Shown here in pieces: positions 26,421-36,310 of a stretch of DNA of 64,000 bases. Location: assembly GCA_949316495.1 (NCBI GenBank), contig OX439003.1, positions 55,119,879-55,183,878 of the forward strand, read 5' to 3'. Position numbers and translations under genes: made by a program. Source of the stretch: Amphiduros pacificus (Eukaryota > Annelida > Polychaeta > Phyllodocida > Hesionidae). Below the pieces are notes generated by a model that worked only from the letters and a program-made list of their open reading frames with translations, did no database searches and had not been told where the DNA came from. Numbering within the stretch: the first letter of the stretch is position 1; every line of letters begins with the position of its first letter.

Positions 26421-26575
26421 GGTTGGTTTGGTTTGTTTAAATGTTTGGCTTGCTTGTTATTTTTTTGTTTTTGAGGTATTTTGTTTATATTTTTTGGTTT
26501 GTCAAATTGTTTTGTTTGGTTTGTTTAAAGATATTTGTTTTCTTACTTTATTTTCTGCTTTGTTTGTTGAGGTTT
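26421..26575. repeat. T/G-rich low-complexity stretch
   Basis: Irregular repetition of ttggtttgttt-type words with almost no C or A on the plus strand. A 76-codon hydrophobic frame across it reflects the TTT/TTG composition, not a membrane protein. Confidence 0.6.
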
Positions 26576-29500
26576 TCATGCCACATGGAGAACCACTTAC
26601 CCCACCAAAAAGAATTATATTGTCAAATTTAAATTCTTCTGTCCAACAGCTCCTTTAAAATGAAGTAAACTTGATATTTTGACAAAGTTCAAGATGGCTG
26701 CCACAATTGCAATGTTTCCAAATAAACTATAATTGTACATGAGATATATCATGACTTTTCGCCAAAATTTGCCTAACTTTGAATTTAAAAAAAATGGAAA
26801 TGTCAAATTGTAACTAAACTTACTCAAAATGAAAATTATTTGATGTACAGTAATGAAACAGATAAAAATTAGGATTTAAACATTGATAAAACTGTGTCCA
26901 CAATGTGTCCATAGCCCAGCTTGACTTTGTCCAACTATATGCCATTCTTGGGGCAAAATCACATCAAAGGTTTTACTCTTCGTTTTCAACTTTGAGAAAA
27001 ACGTCATAAAACATCCAAATAGACAGCTTTTGCACAATGTCCAAATAAATAATTAAATGACTGAATTTGGCTTAAAATATTCAACATGTTGCTACATATT
27101 GGCCCTCAATAAACTATAATCTCAATTATGCTCAGATGGAAAGATGTGCAAGCTGTGTTCCAAAGCTGTGTTCCAAACAGCAATCAAAACAAGCACAGAC
27201 AGACAGGATAAATACTGTATACCAACGAAGGATGGTAACAATCAAGAACCTCTGCTCAGAATAAATTCAAGCTCAAAACAAAATCATTTAGGTTTGTATT
27301 AAATTTATTTGTTATAAATAAACCATGTAGGATCAATTATTCTCAATCAGGTCTGAATACACACAAACAATCTCCGGGAGGATCATTTCATATTCATGAA
27401 GAAGTTCAATAACACCATATTTGACAATAAATGGTACGCTGAGGGTTTATCTGTGGACTTGAGTGTACAGAAATTTAACAAAATAAAGTTTTGTTCCATT
27501 GTATATCAATACCTCCTGTTGCATTTCATAAATAGTTTGAAATAAAAAATGTCCCTGTTCTGACTCTGATATTGAAAAAGAATCAATGTACCGATATTGC
27601 CATGAAGTTATTGTACCCATCTAAATATGAAAAGATTGTCCCTCACTATGGTACCCATATGTATTATTATTGCATACTTCATGCAACTAAATCTTAGAGA
27701 CAAGTTGGACACAAATGTAATCTCTAAATGGTTTTCATTTTGACTTATTAAGCACACTGGTTTCTTTGCACATGCATTCACACAAACAGCATATGCATAC
27801 ATACATAAAATGTGTACTTGCACTGTTTAAATTGAAACGGCATTTATAATGATAAGTTCAATACACAAAGATCCATTGAATAACCCTAAACCCAGTGGCA
27901 ATGTGCTCTTTCTTTTTTTAGATTTCTTAACATCTAAATAATTCATAAATATTTCTCGACATTTTGAAAATTAATCACAAAAAAACATTAATCACAAAAA
28001 AGTTCATCTTCAGAAGATAAAGCTTTTTGCCAACATTATTTAAGGAAGGTTGGTACCTGTAATTTAGGTTTAGACAATTTGTCATTTTTATATATGTATT
28101 TATAACAACCAGACATAAAGATCACAATCACCATACAAAATGCATCATAAAACAATGGCAAGACACACAAAGCATACATCACATAGTTCAGCTTTACAGT
28201 ACACAATTATTACTTGCCATTGGCAAAAATGTATACAATATGATATTGATCTTGTAAAGTTACAGTAAATCTAATAATTAAATCACACCATTTGTGTCAC
28301 ACATATGGCAGCCTTGACTTATAATCACAGCATGGAAAGTTTGTTCCTTTCACTTGCTGCACTGACCAGGTATTTATATCAATACTTTATAAATAAAATA
28401 TGCATTTCTTTGAAAGAAAGAAACCAAGCCAGATCTCGACAGAAATGAAGCACACGTGTACAATAACAGTTGCAAGAGAAATAAATTTGTCAATAACCTA
28501 CAAATCACAACTGCAAGTGTTCAAATAACTACACCTTAATTTTCCATCTGAAATGTAATATATATAACCTGTATGTAACTCTATTCCAGGCATTAAAATC
28601 AGTAACTTTTCTTTAAAATGTACATGATTATATATTTAAATTCTTTCAGTCATTCAATTTATATTATTCATTCATTATATATCTTATTTCTTTCAGTCAT
28701 TCAATTCAAATTTCATCCTGGCCTATCATTTTTTTCTCCAGAAACATTGAGTGTGGCAATAAATAAAGTAATAAGTCCAACTGGTGCTTTAACCTGCTCA
28801 CTATGTTCATCTGGTGAATATTGTGCCATTTCGATTTCAATTTTAAGTCCTTTCCTCATCTCAAAATGTCTAAGCCTGATCTTCCATTCTCATGAAAACC
28901 AATATAAAAAATGAGAAGAATGTATATAAAAGTAAAATTGTTTCCGAGTTTTTTTTTCATGATTTGCACAGGTCATTTCTTAAGATGAAAATAGTACACA
29001 CCGTTTTTCCCCATTTACACTATCAAAAATTAAAGATAGGAATATTTCAAAATGAGCTCTGACAATACCAAGGCACATTTCTGGCATTTGATTTTGCTCA
29101 TGTATGAAGGAAAACAAACAATTAACTGCTGTTGTGTGTCATTGTGGTTTTTTTAAAAATTTTAGTCACACACCAAACATTCAAAATTTGTTTTTCAATT
29201 TTGAAATATTTCTGTTATAAATCTTGGAGCATTCTAATATCTGAAATATTTTTGTCAATTCCCTTATATCTTATTGGGCACTCTAATTGATGCTTTTAAT
29301 CTAGAGACATAATATCAAATGAGAGATGCAAAAAAGCAGATATTTTAGCTCGCATGTAATTAATGTAATTGATATTAGCCATATAAAGCATTTATATATA
29401 TCAGAGAACTATACAATCACAGTAATAACAAAGCAAAACTTTTGACAAAAGCTTGCTATTTCTTGAATCATCATATTTTTAGTATTTCGAATATTTTATT

Positions 29501-29740
29501 AGGAATAAATGTTTAAATAATGGGAAACTAGTGTTGAAGTTATGCAACAAGGAAGATCGGAAACAATAGATATAAAGCAAGTATACACCAACTTGTTTCC
29601 CAATTTTTAATTATAAACACCCATATTCTGACTGTTATATATATCACAAATAAACACACAATGTTTATTTTCTTTTGATTATAATGACTCCCTCTAGTCT
29701 AAAGTTTTCAAAGAAAAACATTTGATATGTACAGAAGGAT

Positions 29741-29742
<2 letters not shown>

Positions 29743-29811
<69 letters not shown>
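29743..29811. repeat. (TA)n microsatellite
   Basis: An uninterrupted run of about 34 TA dinucleotides, followed by agtaatt. Likely length-polymorphic. Confidence 0.95.
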
Positions 29812-29814
<3 letters not shown>

Positions 29815-31189
29815 ATTATTGACCTAGAAAACCAGGTTAACATCATATATGCACCATGTATCCATGCAGTTATACAACTTGTAAAGTGGATTGGTCCAGA
29901 TTTCAGAAACCCAGCGAAAATTATCTATAGAGAAAATACAGCTAATTATACACATGACTACTATCGTACTATTTGTGCTTTGTAACATATGGCATTTGTA
30001 CATAATAGTACATGCTAAAGTGTGCGAATTAATTCACTATTTAAAGACACCCGTCATCCTGGAAATTCTTTTTGGATATATTCTATTTCAAATCATATCC
30101 TTTTAAAACTTTTGCAAGTACCAAAAGAAGAATTGTTTCTCATTACTTTGAAAGTTGTCATTGGCACGACTCAATATGTAATGAGTTACTCATTTATTTA
30201 ACTTCATTATTTCACTTATTTCACTGGTGGTGACCTCTGGTGTATAACTATCTCTGGTGCTGCCCCTGGTGGATGGAAGAAACATGGATGCCTTGAAAAA
30301 TACTGTTCTCTACATTCTACAGATCTGAAAATAATCAAATAATATTAGACTAATATTATCTCAAACAGAAATTTATTTATTACAATTTATTACTTGGACT
30401 GTTTTCCATGCTTCATTAAAGTTGTGCACTGCAATTTGACAATATGAAACAAACCCTCACATTTCAATACCAGGATAAACCTTGAGGAGGTGAATGCTGT
30501 TTTTGGAGCAGATATGTAAAGTATATAAACTGACATAACCAGCTTACTTATATTCTTTATTGACATATAAGATGTCTTTGATCTTGTCTGAACCTCAGGG
30601 TACTAGTACTCCATGCACAAGAACAGTACTGCATACCACACATGCTTCTCATCAAGCCTTGACATGAAGAGAACAATTTTGGTTGCCCAGTTGGGCCACC
30701 AGAGCATGAGAATTGGTGGCCTTAAGTTTATAAAGATAACAGGAAGCATATTACAATAAAGAGCATTGTACATCAGGCTTTACAGTGACTAGTGTCTTAC
30801 TGGGGCTTGTCCTAATCAAAATTTACAAGTCCATTGATCGTGATATGAGACAAATACCTATCAAGGATTAGAATAAAATCAATATTTTGGGCCACTAAAA
30901 GACCAAAAATATGGTTGCCTAACTGGGCCACTACAACAGAGCATTCACTGGCCCAAACAGAGGATCTGTTTCTTTAAAGATTGTATAATTAAAGAAATAA
31001 ACTAATCCTGCATATCTACATACGATCATCGTGACATATTGATGTTTAGCACAGAGTAATAAGATAAGTTGCAATGCGTTTTTCGCATAGATCTGTCTTG
31101 TGACAGGTAAACATGTGACATGTAAAGCCAAAAAGGCAATACACATGAAAGGCAAATGCAATTATCACAATTTATGATTTTTTTTTAAA

Positions 31190-31390
31190 TCAGTGTTTCA
31201 TTCCTTTAAAAGCCTTATAAAGTAAAATAAGAGCTCTTTGTGTGCTACTTTAAAGCTAATTAGACTCATTTTTCATTGATAATATTTTTATAAGAAACCA
31301 GAAATCATATAATAAAGGCCGTTAATGTTTATAAAGGCTCTTTTATCAATTTAAAGGTTTTCCTGTGAGTCCTCTCATCAAGTTACTTAC
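31190..31390. repeat. Diverged dispersed repeat, copy near the BAX 3' end
   Basis: Contains aagtaaaataagagctcttt (31220-31239), matched at 19 of 20 positions by a segment at 32477-32496 in BAX intron 4. Looser similarity continues rightward (ggctc...tttcctgtgag versus ggctc...tttccttgtgag). Probably two old copies of one transposon-derived repeat. Confidence 0.45.
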
Positions 31391-31730
31391 TTGCAAAATA
31401 ATAAGGAATACATAAAAGAGAAAGTTTAACAAAACAAAAGAAATTCTGGTCTTTTCTTTTTACATATCCTGTGAACATAGGAACGTCAGTTAAACTCTTT
31501 ATAAATCTCAATAGATTATTGTTCTACAAATATTGTATTAAATCATCTAAAAACCCAAATTACTTTACAGATCAAAGGATCTGAAAATGAAACAGAAACC
31601 ACTGCAACTCTTTAATATATTTTTATCTTTATATATTTATGACTAATTACAAGAACTATAATGTGATTTTTAAAAAAAAATTATATTTCCTACCTCTATA
31701 AATAGAGAGACTACCTAGGGTATATGAGCT

Positions 31731-31835
31731 TCACCTTGACCTCCACAATATAAACAAAGCACTAGAAATCACTCCACCAAGGAATACCGCTATTGCTTGG
31801 ACTGCCGGCGTGCCAAAATATTCCTGGATCGCTTC
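31731..31835 (-). CDS. BAX: BAX exon 6 (end of BH2 and membrane anchor)
   Basis: Acceptor TTTATTGTAG. Encodes EAIQEYFGTPAVQAIAVFLG, then a hydrophobic tail to ...FILWRSR and TGA. The tail-anchor segment has one basic cluster after it, typical for mitochondrial outer-membrane targeting. Confidence 0.96.
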   Translation of the reverse strand, partial: EAIQEYFGTPAVQAIAVFLGGVISSALFILWRSR

Positions 31836-34800
31836 CTACAATAAATAATATTAGTCTAATTAGATTTAAATGACAAAAAATAATGTCATGCAAAAATATT
31901 TGATTCCTGCTCCATCAATTTTCATTGTCAACAATAAAATCTAAAAGGGGCATAAATATTATCAGAATGTGTGATGACAAACGTTTTACCAGATATTGAG
32001 ATTTGTTACATTTACTGAATCGATTAGAAATGAAATTTATCTTTCCCACCAACGCTAACCCCACACAGAGAATGAGCAAAACATATACAAATAAGATATC
32101 ATCTCATATCACAAGAATTTTTCGATTGACAACTACAATACGAGAAAAAAAATTGAATTGAAGACACAAACCCATCCGCCGCGTTCTAATATCCAGGGCG
32201 CCACATAATCTATGATGAAGCTGACCACCCATTCTATGATGGCTCGCACCAGCAGCAAGGCATTAGAGCTCACCGAATCCTCAAATGCCTGAAATTATAC
32301 ATGACTACAGTCATATCACAACAATGGCTTTTTTGGTTATCAGAAGTTAATGTAGTGATCAATCAGAGTTGAGGCATCACAAAGGGGACATTTTTCACAT
32401 CAAAAAGGTTATTAACATTACCACAGGCCTACCACTCAAATTTACATTTTAGGTTCTATTATTAAAGGCCTTTGAAAAGTAAAATAAGGGCTCTTTAAAC
32501 TTTAACTATGACTCTTTTAGCTCATTATTTTATGGGCATTTTTTGGCTACATTTCTCCACACATGCACACAATATGAATCCTGAGAAGGAATTGCAGTTG
32601 TTGATATTAATTACGATGGGATAAAAGCAATGCTATACAATGATTAACAATGATCGCAGTCCCAACCAATTTTTTTTCCAAGTTAATCAGAAACATAATC
32701 AGTAAAATATTTTATGAGCTCTAAATTTCCTTAACTTTTTGTGGTATTTTGGCAGAAATATAGCTAAAAACCAACAACTTGATAACACGACAAACCAACT
32801 TTGAACAAAATTGGAAATTAAACATCAAAATCACTGAAAGAAAGGCTGTTTTTCTGTTTTCAAGGAAAGTTACTGAAGATCTTAAATGTTTCATATGCCA
32901 GAAAAGTTTATCTAAAGTTACATAGGCTCTCTGGCCAATTTCAAAGTTTCCTTGTGAGGTCTACTATTATATATCAGGAAATTTTACTCCAAAAATAAAC
33001 TGTTAGTTGCATCACATTTCATTGTGATAGTGAGCATTTTCCACTTTGGTGCAAAATAAATTGCAATTCAGACAATATTTATGTTTATCGTTATCTGAAA
33101 TAAGTTGGAGAGAAAAAGAAGGAGTTTCATTGGAACAGAGTGTGTCTTTTTTACAATATAGAGCTGTTTACAATATAGAGCTGTTTACAATATAGAGCTG
33201 TTTACAATATAGAGCTGTTTACAATTCTGCAAAAAAGGAAGTGGACCTCACATAGTTAGGAAAGTATTAAAGATTTTTTCAAAATAAATATATCTGTCAT
33301 AAAAATACAGAAAAGAAAAAAGAAAAAGGAAAAAACAACCTGACTTGTGTCTATGTACTCACCTTCATTGCCATTTTGTATGCAAAATAAAACAAGGCGA
33401 CAACTCTGCCCCAGTTGAAAACTCCATCAGCAAATATCTCCTTGGCGACAGTGAGGAATGTTTGTCGGGGAGCATCCGGCGTGATCTGACCAATCATTCT
33501 GCGGAAGTTATAAAGCAGTTAAGTCAATGAGAATCATGTTTGTGAAATTAAATAAAAACATCAATATTTTTTAATGTTACCATCCCTAATGAACATTTTT
33601 CATGCTGTGAGGGGCTGAAGTTCAGTCAACAATATTTTGCACCTGATCTAAGCTATTTTATATATTTTTCAACCACTTCCTTGAAGACTTCACCACATGT
33701 TTATGTTCAAGGCTTCCTAATTAAGAATGTGGTGTATGTGATGAGGATGAATCTGTATAACAGCAATTTTCATAGTTTCTTTAAAGCAAAGAAATACAAG
33801 GAGAAACATTTAACACTACGCTAATTAAGTGGACAAAGTTACCTTTGCAGACTCTCATCCCCATCAAGTTCATCCCCTATTCTCCTCAAAGATTCGGCTA
33901 CCTCACGTATATGCTCTATTGGGGGTCCTGTTGGGGATAAAAAAGACACACAACTTTACAATAATTGCACTGTTTCATTTGTCTGTCCTTATTATTTTGA
34001 CCATATTCTTCACGATAAGTTACAATATTACAATAAAGAAAGAAATATCTGTTACTGTTTATGAATCTGCAAGGCTAACATTTATAAGATATATCAGTCT
34101 CATTTGTGAGCTGCTTGGGCAATGAAAATGCCATGAGAAATAATTTGCTATTTTTAAAAAAATAAATAAAAAAAATAAAAATAAATAAATAAATAAATAA
34201 ATGTCAAGCCTACCTGAGGGAGTGCCTGGTTCAATGAGTGCGTCTGCACCAGGGACGTCGGCCACTCCATTTCTCTGCATGCGGTCATGAATGAAGCGCG
34301 TGATGAGGAATCGAGCCTGGTTTCCAATGTCATCTCGACTCAAATGACGGTGAAATTGCGGACGTCCTGAATACAAAGAAATTCGTTCCATTTTAAAACG
34401 TATCTTCTGGTATGATGTGCAAATGATGTTAATATAAATAAATAATCTTGAGCTTTCTTCATGATATTTCAGTATCTTCTAGTATGATGCATAATACTGT
34501 TAAAATAAATGAACAATCTGTGTCTTCTTCATGATATTTCACAATGTTTAACAGCCTCTACTGCTTGGCTGCGGTAATCAGGTTTAGATACTGATGGATA
34601 AGGCCGCTAGAATCTTTACTTTATTACATGCACCATCCTAACTCACTTCCTCTGTAATTAGAAACCTTATATATGATATAAATTCTATCTTATGTAATCA
34701 AAACATGTACAGCTGCAGGTGTATAATGGTAGAGGGAATAAACAGGCAGAGTGACACTAAGGATTTCATTCCTGTTGTGCATTGCAAACAAGAAAACAAC

Positions 34801-36280
34801 AAGTTGACAAATATAAATTAAAATGCGCTCAGAGAGCACAGAACAATGCCCTCTTCCTGCATACCCATGTGGCCAGTGTCGCCTAGTGGCCAGTTTGCCC
34901 CGCACCTCAAATTCACAGAATCAGCATCCATTATGTAGAATCAAACCCCAATGTCCTGCAGCATTGAAATGAGGGCCACTCTAAATACTAATGGGGATGT
35001 CGATTTTCACCTGAAAAGTAGGTCACACTGACCCAATTACATAAATTAACATTTTTGCAGCTTATACCAATTGATAATAAGTAATAATGTTTGATATAAG
35101 TGTATTCTCAAAAGAATTCACAAAATCGGCATGTCGACCATTTTGAAAAATGGCCGCCATGACTTAAAAATTTGGTCAGTATCGCCCATCATCGAACTTA
35201 GCCTAGCCCCTCATAAAATACACCTGTACACCAACTTGTGTCAAAATTGAAACATTTTTATAGAAGTTAGAGCGCTCACGGCCAAAGTTGACCCGATGGT
35301 CACTGCGACCTTGACCTTTGACCTAGGTCACCAAACTTTCATGGAAAATATTTACTTGGACTATATTGTTGTAGGCATATGTAGTATCATCCCTGTGGTC
35401 CAGCCACTTTCGAGTGTTGGCCATTCCAAATATTGTGACGGACGCATGGACACACGGACGCACGGACACACGGACGGAAAAGTGATTACTATATGCCCTC
35501 CCTCGGAGGAGGAGGGCATAATCAGCAAACCTTGTTATGTAATTCGCTATAATTTACAGGTTTTTCTGTGGGTGGGTTGACATGGATAGGTTGTTTATAG
35601 TAGCATAAAATTGTTAATTTCATCCCATATCATGCCTCCACAGAATACATTTCACTTCAAAGTTTCATTTTTATAGCATTCTTTATTTTTCAATATATTG
35701 TGAGCTATATATTTTGTGGGAGTTCAGGTACTCTGCATGGCATGGTAGAGTCCCATACCTAGGGGTGAAAATAAATTCAGTAAAAGTTTTTATCAGAAAG
35801 TTGATATGTTCATGAACATGAAAAGAGTATGCATCATACCCAACATCAACAAAATAGAGAAGACCCTTGTAGATGCCAACAGTCACAGTCTATTTCATCA
35901 ACGGAAACTGGTTGCTGACGAATAGATAACTTACAAGTTACATGAAGACAGTCCTTGTTGATTAAATTTCAAGCCTTGAATCAAGGTGTTGTACATTTCT
36001 GGTCCAGATAAAGTTGTACAGTTCTAGTGTGTACTTTTCAATGGGATGTGTGATGGGGGTGGGGGTGGGCGGTTGACAATATGACATGGAGATCAGCAAT
36101 TGTCCAATTAAAAAGTAAAAACCAGACCTGTACAACTTTGCCGAACAAGAAATACACACCGCTGGCATTAATCACTGTGACTGTGAGCGACTGTTATGTC
36201 AACTTATGATATTTACCACGTCTTCCCAGTGGATGTTCTCCGTTCTCCCCGGGTCCGGGAGCCTCTCCTCCTGTCGCCAT
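31731..36280 (-). CDS. BAX: BAX, pro-apoptotic BCL2-family effector (six exons, 219 aa)
   Basis: Coding exons in transcript order: 36280-36217, 34366-34214, 33927-33843, 33498-33363, 32288-32172 and 31835-31731. All introns are GT-AG and the phases are consistent (1,1,2,0,0), giving a 219-residue protein (human BAX has 192). Residues 1-30 are Gly/Pro/Glu-rich. BH3 is at about 82-95 (AESLRRIGDEL, with L86 and the invariant G90-D91). BH1 is at about 123-142 (FNWGRVVALFYFAYK). BH2 is at 178-190 (WILERGGW then EAIQEYF). A hydrophobic C-terminal anchor lies at about 196-216, ending WRSR. The GGW|E intron inside BH2 is the position conserved in the family. BAX proteins insert into the outer mitochondrial membrane as oligomers and release cytochrome c. 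BH1/BH2 and FGTP match BAX better than BAK. All key residues are present and no break is seen, so the gene looks functional. Confidence 0.97.
32172..32288 (-). CDS. BAX: BAX exon 5 (start of BH2)
   Basis: Acceptor ATAATTTCAG, donor GGATGG|GTTTGT, 39 codons. Encodes helices 6-7 and the first half of BH2 (APWILERGGW). The donor is weaker than the others (GTTTGT) but lies at the family-conserved BH2 intron position. Confidence 0.95.
32455..32970. repeat. Diverged dispersed repeat, copy in BAX intron 4
   Basis: Shares aagtaaaataagggctcttt (32477-32496) with 31220-31239, and a further weak match near 32925-32970. The boundaries are approximate. Confidence 0.4.
33153..33225. repeat. 17-bp tandem repeat, about 4.3 copies
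   Basis: Perfect units of acaatatagagctgttt inside BAX intron 4, ending in a partial copy (acaattctg). Confidence 0.95.
33363..33498 (-). CDS. BAX: BAX exon 4 (BH1)
   Basis: Acceptor ACTTCCGCAG, donor ATGAAG|GTGAGT. Carries the BH1 core FADGVFNWGRVVALFYFAYK, nearly identical to human BAX (FSDGNFNWGRVVALFYFASK). Confidence 0.97.
33843..33927 (-). CDS. BAX: BAX exon 3 (BH3)
   Basis: Acceptor CCCAACAG, donor CAAAG|GTAACT. Encodes the BH3 helix VAESLRRIGDELDGDESLQR, with the LxxxGD core that inserts into partner grooves. Human BAX has LSECLKRIGDELDSN at the same place. Confidence 0.97.
34160..34202. repeat. A-rich / (AAAT)n microsatellite in BAX intron 2
   Basis: A run of aaaaaataaataaataaat. 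It resembles the (AAAT)n tail of the LINE fragment at 58024 and could be the tail of an old plus-strand insertion, but no LINE or SINE body is recognisable before it. Confidence 0.7.
34214..34366 (-). CDS. BAX: BAX exon 2 (helix alpha-1 region)
   Basis: Acceptor TTGTATTCAG, donor CTCAG|GTAGGC, 51 codons. It includes DDIGNQARFLITRFIHDRM, which aligns with the alpha-1 helix of BAX proteins, followed by a Pro/Ala-containing loop leading to BH3. Confidence 0.95.
34367..36216 (-). other. BAX intron 1
   Basis: A 1850-base intron containing the hairpin-ended dispersed repeat at about 35090-35525. No further exon signal was seen. Confidence 0.85.
35090..35525 (+). mobile_element. Hairpin-ended dispersed repeat (non-autonomous element)
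   Basis: A compact segment with features of a family common in marine invertebrate, especially molluscan, DNA: aaaatggccgccatgac, then gaccttgacctttgacctag, then a GGAC-rich stretch (acggacgcatggacacacgg). It ends in a perfect hairpin, tatgccctcc (35492-35501) pairing with ggagggcata (35511-35520) across a 9-base loop. No reading frame is recognisable. The family is recalled from general familiarity and I cannot name its class. The left boundary is uncertain. Confidence 0.6.
36217..36280 (-). CDS. BAX: BAX exon 1
   Basis: Encodes MATGGEAPGPGENGEHPLGRR plus one base. The start sits in AAAATGG context, and the donor is CGTG|GTAAAT. The Gly/Pro/Glu-rich N-terminus is less conserved than the rest, as is usual for BAX. 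No other in-frame ATG competes within the exon. Confidence 0.93.
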
Positions 36281-36310
36281 TTTCAAGCTTAATTACTTCC
36301 CGTTGTTTTT
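36281..36310 (-). promoter_or_regulatory. BAX 5' leader with an ETS-like site
   Basis: CGGGAAGT (minus strand, 36302-36295) lies about 15 bases upstream of the BAX ATG, matching the GGAA core of ETS-factor sites. No TATA box or p53-type decamer was noticed in the next 200 bases. Motif evidence only. Confidence 0.3.

Larger units (their letters stand above)
25081..31730. other. Intergenic region between SBF and BAX
   Basis: About 6.6 kb with no recognisable gene. It holds a G14 tract between ttggtacc repeats (25937), a T/G-rich stretch (26421-26575), a long (TA)n run (29743-29811) and a repeat related to one in BAX intron 4 (31190-31390). The BAX 3' UTR must lie at its right end. An ATTAAA-type poly(A) signal is possible near 31611-31616 on the minus strand but is unsupported. 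Confidence 0.5.
32289..33362 (-). other. BAX intron 4
   Basis: A 1074-base intron holding the second copy of the AAGTAAAATAAG-containing dispersed repeat (about 32455-32970) and a 17-bp tandem repeat (33153-33225). No coding signal was seen. Confidence 0.85.

Noticed and set aside
26428-26658. Hydrophobic frame resembling a membrane protein
   Set aside because: Composition effect of a T/G-rich low-complexity stretch.
33829-34391. Open frames on both strands around BAX exons 2-3
   Set aside because: Either antisense shadows or exons extended into introns; splice sites define the true exons.
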